Source: Closterium sp. NIES-65 (taxonomy: Eukaryota > Streptophyta > Zygnematophyceae > Desmidiales > Closteriaceae). From it: DNA of 64,000 nucleotides. Location of the stretch: positions 62,001 through 126,000 of the forward strand of contig CANXME010002158.1 of the NCBI GenBank assembly GCA_948144175.1. Reading direction: 5' to 3'. Each line of letters begins with the position of its first letter. Positions within the stretch are counted from its first letter, which is position 1. The notes beneath the pieces were generated by a model, which was not told the origin of the DNA, did not search any database, and was given only the letters and a program-made list of their open reading frames with translations. Made by a program: the position numbers and the translations under genes. Of the stretch, positions 62,112 through 64,000 are shown piece by piece.

Positions 62112-64000
62112 CAGGAGCGTGCCTGGTCTACGACCGTGCCTGGTCCAGGAGCTTGCCTGGTCTAGGAGCTTGCCCGATATGGAGCTTGCCTGGTCCAGGA
62201 ACTTGCCTTGTCCAGGAACGTGCCTGGTCCAGGAGCTTGCCTGGTCCATGAACGTGCCTGGTCCAGGAGCTTGCCTGGTCTAGGAACTTGCCTGGTCCAG
62301 GAACGTGCCTGGTCCAGGAGCTTGCCTGGTCCAGGAACGTGCCTGGTCCAGGAGCTTGCCTGGTCTAGGAGCTTGCCTGATCTGGAGCTTGCCTGGTCCA
62401 AGAGCTTGCCTGGTCCACGAGCCTGCCTGGTCCAAGAGCTTGCCTGGTCCAGGAACGTGCCTCGTCCACGAGCGTGCCTGGTCCAGGAGCTTGCCTGGTC
62501 CAGGAGCTTGCCTGGTCCAAGAGCTTGCCAGGTCCAAGAGCTTGCCTGGTCCAGGAGCTTGCGTGGTCCATGAGCTTGCCTGGTTTAGGAGCTTGCTTGG
62601 TCCACAAGCTTGCCTGGTCCAAGAGCTTGCCTCGTCCAGGAGCATGCCTGGTCCAAGAGCTTGCGTGGTCCTGGAGCTTGCCTTGTTCGGGAGCGTGCCT
62701 GGTCCACGAGCGTGCCTGGTCCAGGAGCTTCTTGGTCCAGGAGCTTGCCTTGTCCAGGAGCTTGCCTGGTCCCTGAGCGTGCCTGGTCCACGAGCCTGCC
62801 TGGTCCAAGAGCTTGCGTGGTCTAAGAGCGTGCCTAGTCCACGAGCGTGCCTTGTCCAGGAGCTTGCCTGGTCCATGAGCTTGCCTGGCCCAGAAGCTTG
62901 CCTGGTCCAGGAGCTTGCTTGATCCAGGAGCATGCCTGGTTCAGGAGCTTGCCTGGTCCAGGAGCTTGCCTGGTCCTAGAGCGTGCCTGGTCCAGGAGCT
63001 TGCCTAGTCCAGGAGCTTGCTTGGTCCAGAAGCGTGCATGGTGCAAGAGCTTGCCTGGTCTAGGAGCGTGCCTGGTACAAGAGCATGCGTGGTCCCGGAG
63101 CTTGCCTTGTCCAGGAGCTTGCCTGGTCCAGGAGCGTGCTTGGTCTAGGAGCTTGCTTGGTTCAGGAGCATGCCTCGTCCACGAGCGTGCCTAGTCTAGG
63201 AGCTTGCTTGGTTCAGGAGCTTGCCTGGTCTAGGAGCTTGCCTGGTCCAGGAGCGTGCCCGGTCCAGGAGTGTGCCTAGTCCACGAGCTTGCTTTGTCTA
63301 GAAGCCTGCCTGATCACAGAGCTTGCCTAGTCTAGGAGCTTGCCTGGTGCAGGAGCTTGCCTGGTCCAGGAGCTTGCCTAGTCTAGGAGCGTGCCTGGTT
63401 CATGAGCTTGACTGGTCCAGGAGCTTGCCTGGTCCAAGAGCTTGCGTGGTCCAAGCTTGCGTGGTCCTGGAGCTTGCCTGGTCCAGGTGCTTGCCTGGTC
63501 TAGGAGCTTGCCTAGTCCAGGAACTTGCGTGGTTCACGAGCGTGCCTGGTCCACGAGTTTGCCTGGTCCAGAAGCTTGCCTGGTCCAGGAGCTTGCTTGG
63601 TCCAAGAGTTTGCCTGGTCCAGGAGCTTGCTTGGTCCATGAGCTTGTCTGGTCCAGGAGCGTGCCTGGTCCACGAGTTTGCCTGGTCTAGAAGCTTGCCT
63701 GGTCCAGGAGCTTGCCTAGTCCAAGAGCTTGCCTAGTCCAGGAGCTTGCCTGGTCCAGAAGCTTGCCTAGTCCACTAGCTTGCCTGGTCCAAGAGCTTGC
63801 TTGGTCCAAGAGCTTGCGTGGTCCAAGAGCTTGCCTGGTCCAGGAGCTTGCCTGGTCTAGGGGCTTGCCTATTCCAGGAGCTTGCCTGGTCCAGGAGCGT
63901 GCATGGTCCACGAGTTTGCCTGGTCAAGAAGCTTGGGTGGTCCAGGAGCTTGCCTGGTCCAAGAGTTTGCCTGGTCGAGGAGCTTGCCTGGTCCAGGAGC
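62112..64000 (-). repeat. 17 bp minisatellite array, inverted orientation, runs off window
   Basis: About 110 units of the same 17-mer read as its reverse complement on the plus strand (AGGAGCTTGCCTGGTCC). The same variant positions are seen: AAGAGC, ACGAGC, GCGTGG, CTAGGAGC. Orientation is opposite to 35583-58389, with hexamer block 2 between the two arms. The array continues beyond the window. No gene is seen. Confidence 0.96.

Noticed and set aside
58046-62249. Open frames of 853 and 1350 codons on the minus strand
   Set aside because: They run through the hexamer and 17-mer repeats and consist only of repeat-encoded residues.

Overview
This window is almost entirely repetitive eukaryotic DNA. 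I find no intact protein-coding gene. The only recognisable coding sequence is the start of a Ty1/copia-type gag inside a broken LTR retrotransposon. The mobile elements point to the green plant lineage: LTRs followed by primer-binding sites matching plant initiator-tRNA-Met (TGGTATCAGAGC type), and very small TRIM/SMART-like LTR elements. The gag start resembles copia polyproteins I associate with green or streptophyte genomes, but that is recall and unverified. Long homogeneous satellites with higher-order structure suggest centromeric, pericentromeric, subtelomeric or knob-like heterochromatin.

Layout. (1) 1-31813 is a tandem satellite of 371 bp dimers, each made of two diverged halves of about 187 bp (A) and 184 bp (B). 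At the left end it forms a higher-order repeat of five dimers (1855 bp). (2) Between 14052 and 21311 the satellite carries four copies of a 1096 bp composite cassette. Each cassette has a 130 bp solo LTR with a TCACT target duplication, then, at a fixed 749 bp offset, a complete-looking 347 bp TRIM-like element on the minus strand with a GGAAT target duplication. The cassettes spread by amplification of the satellite, not by repeated insertion. (3) 31814-33110 is the 5' part of a short-LTR copia-like element: 130 bp LTR, primer site, GC-rich leader with 23 bp repeats, and gag start. The satellite then resumes out of phase and continues to about 34478.

(4) At about 34476 the satellite switches abruptly to a hexamer satellite (GTGGAC)n, which runs to about 35582. 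(5) 35583-58389 is a 17 bp minisatellite (consensus GCTCCTGGACCAGGCAA). It contains a perfect-looking 578 bp tandem duplication and a nearly identical 9.7 kb direct duplication (38069-47797 and 48075-57820). (6) 58390-62111 is a second hexamer block in the same orientation as the first, with sub-domains of different variants. (7) 62112-64000 is the 17 bp minisatellite again, in inverted orientation, running off the window end.

All long open frames in parts 4-7 follow from stop-free repeat consensus sequences and are not called as genes. The most interesting objects are the TRIM-like element, which carries a tRNA-like pair of Pol III box motifs across its LTR/primer-site boundary, the cassette amplification, and the 17-mer/hexamer/inverted-17-mer structure with its 10 kb duplication.
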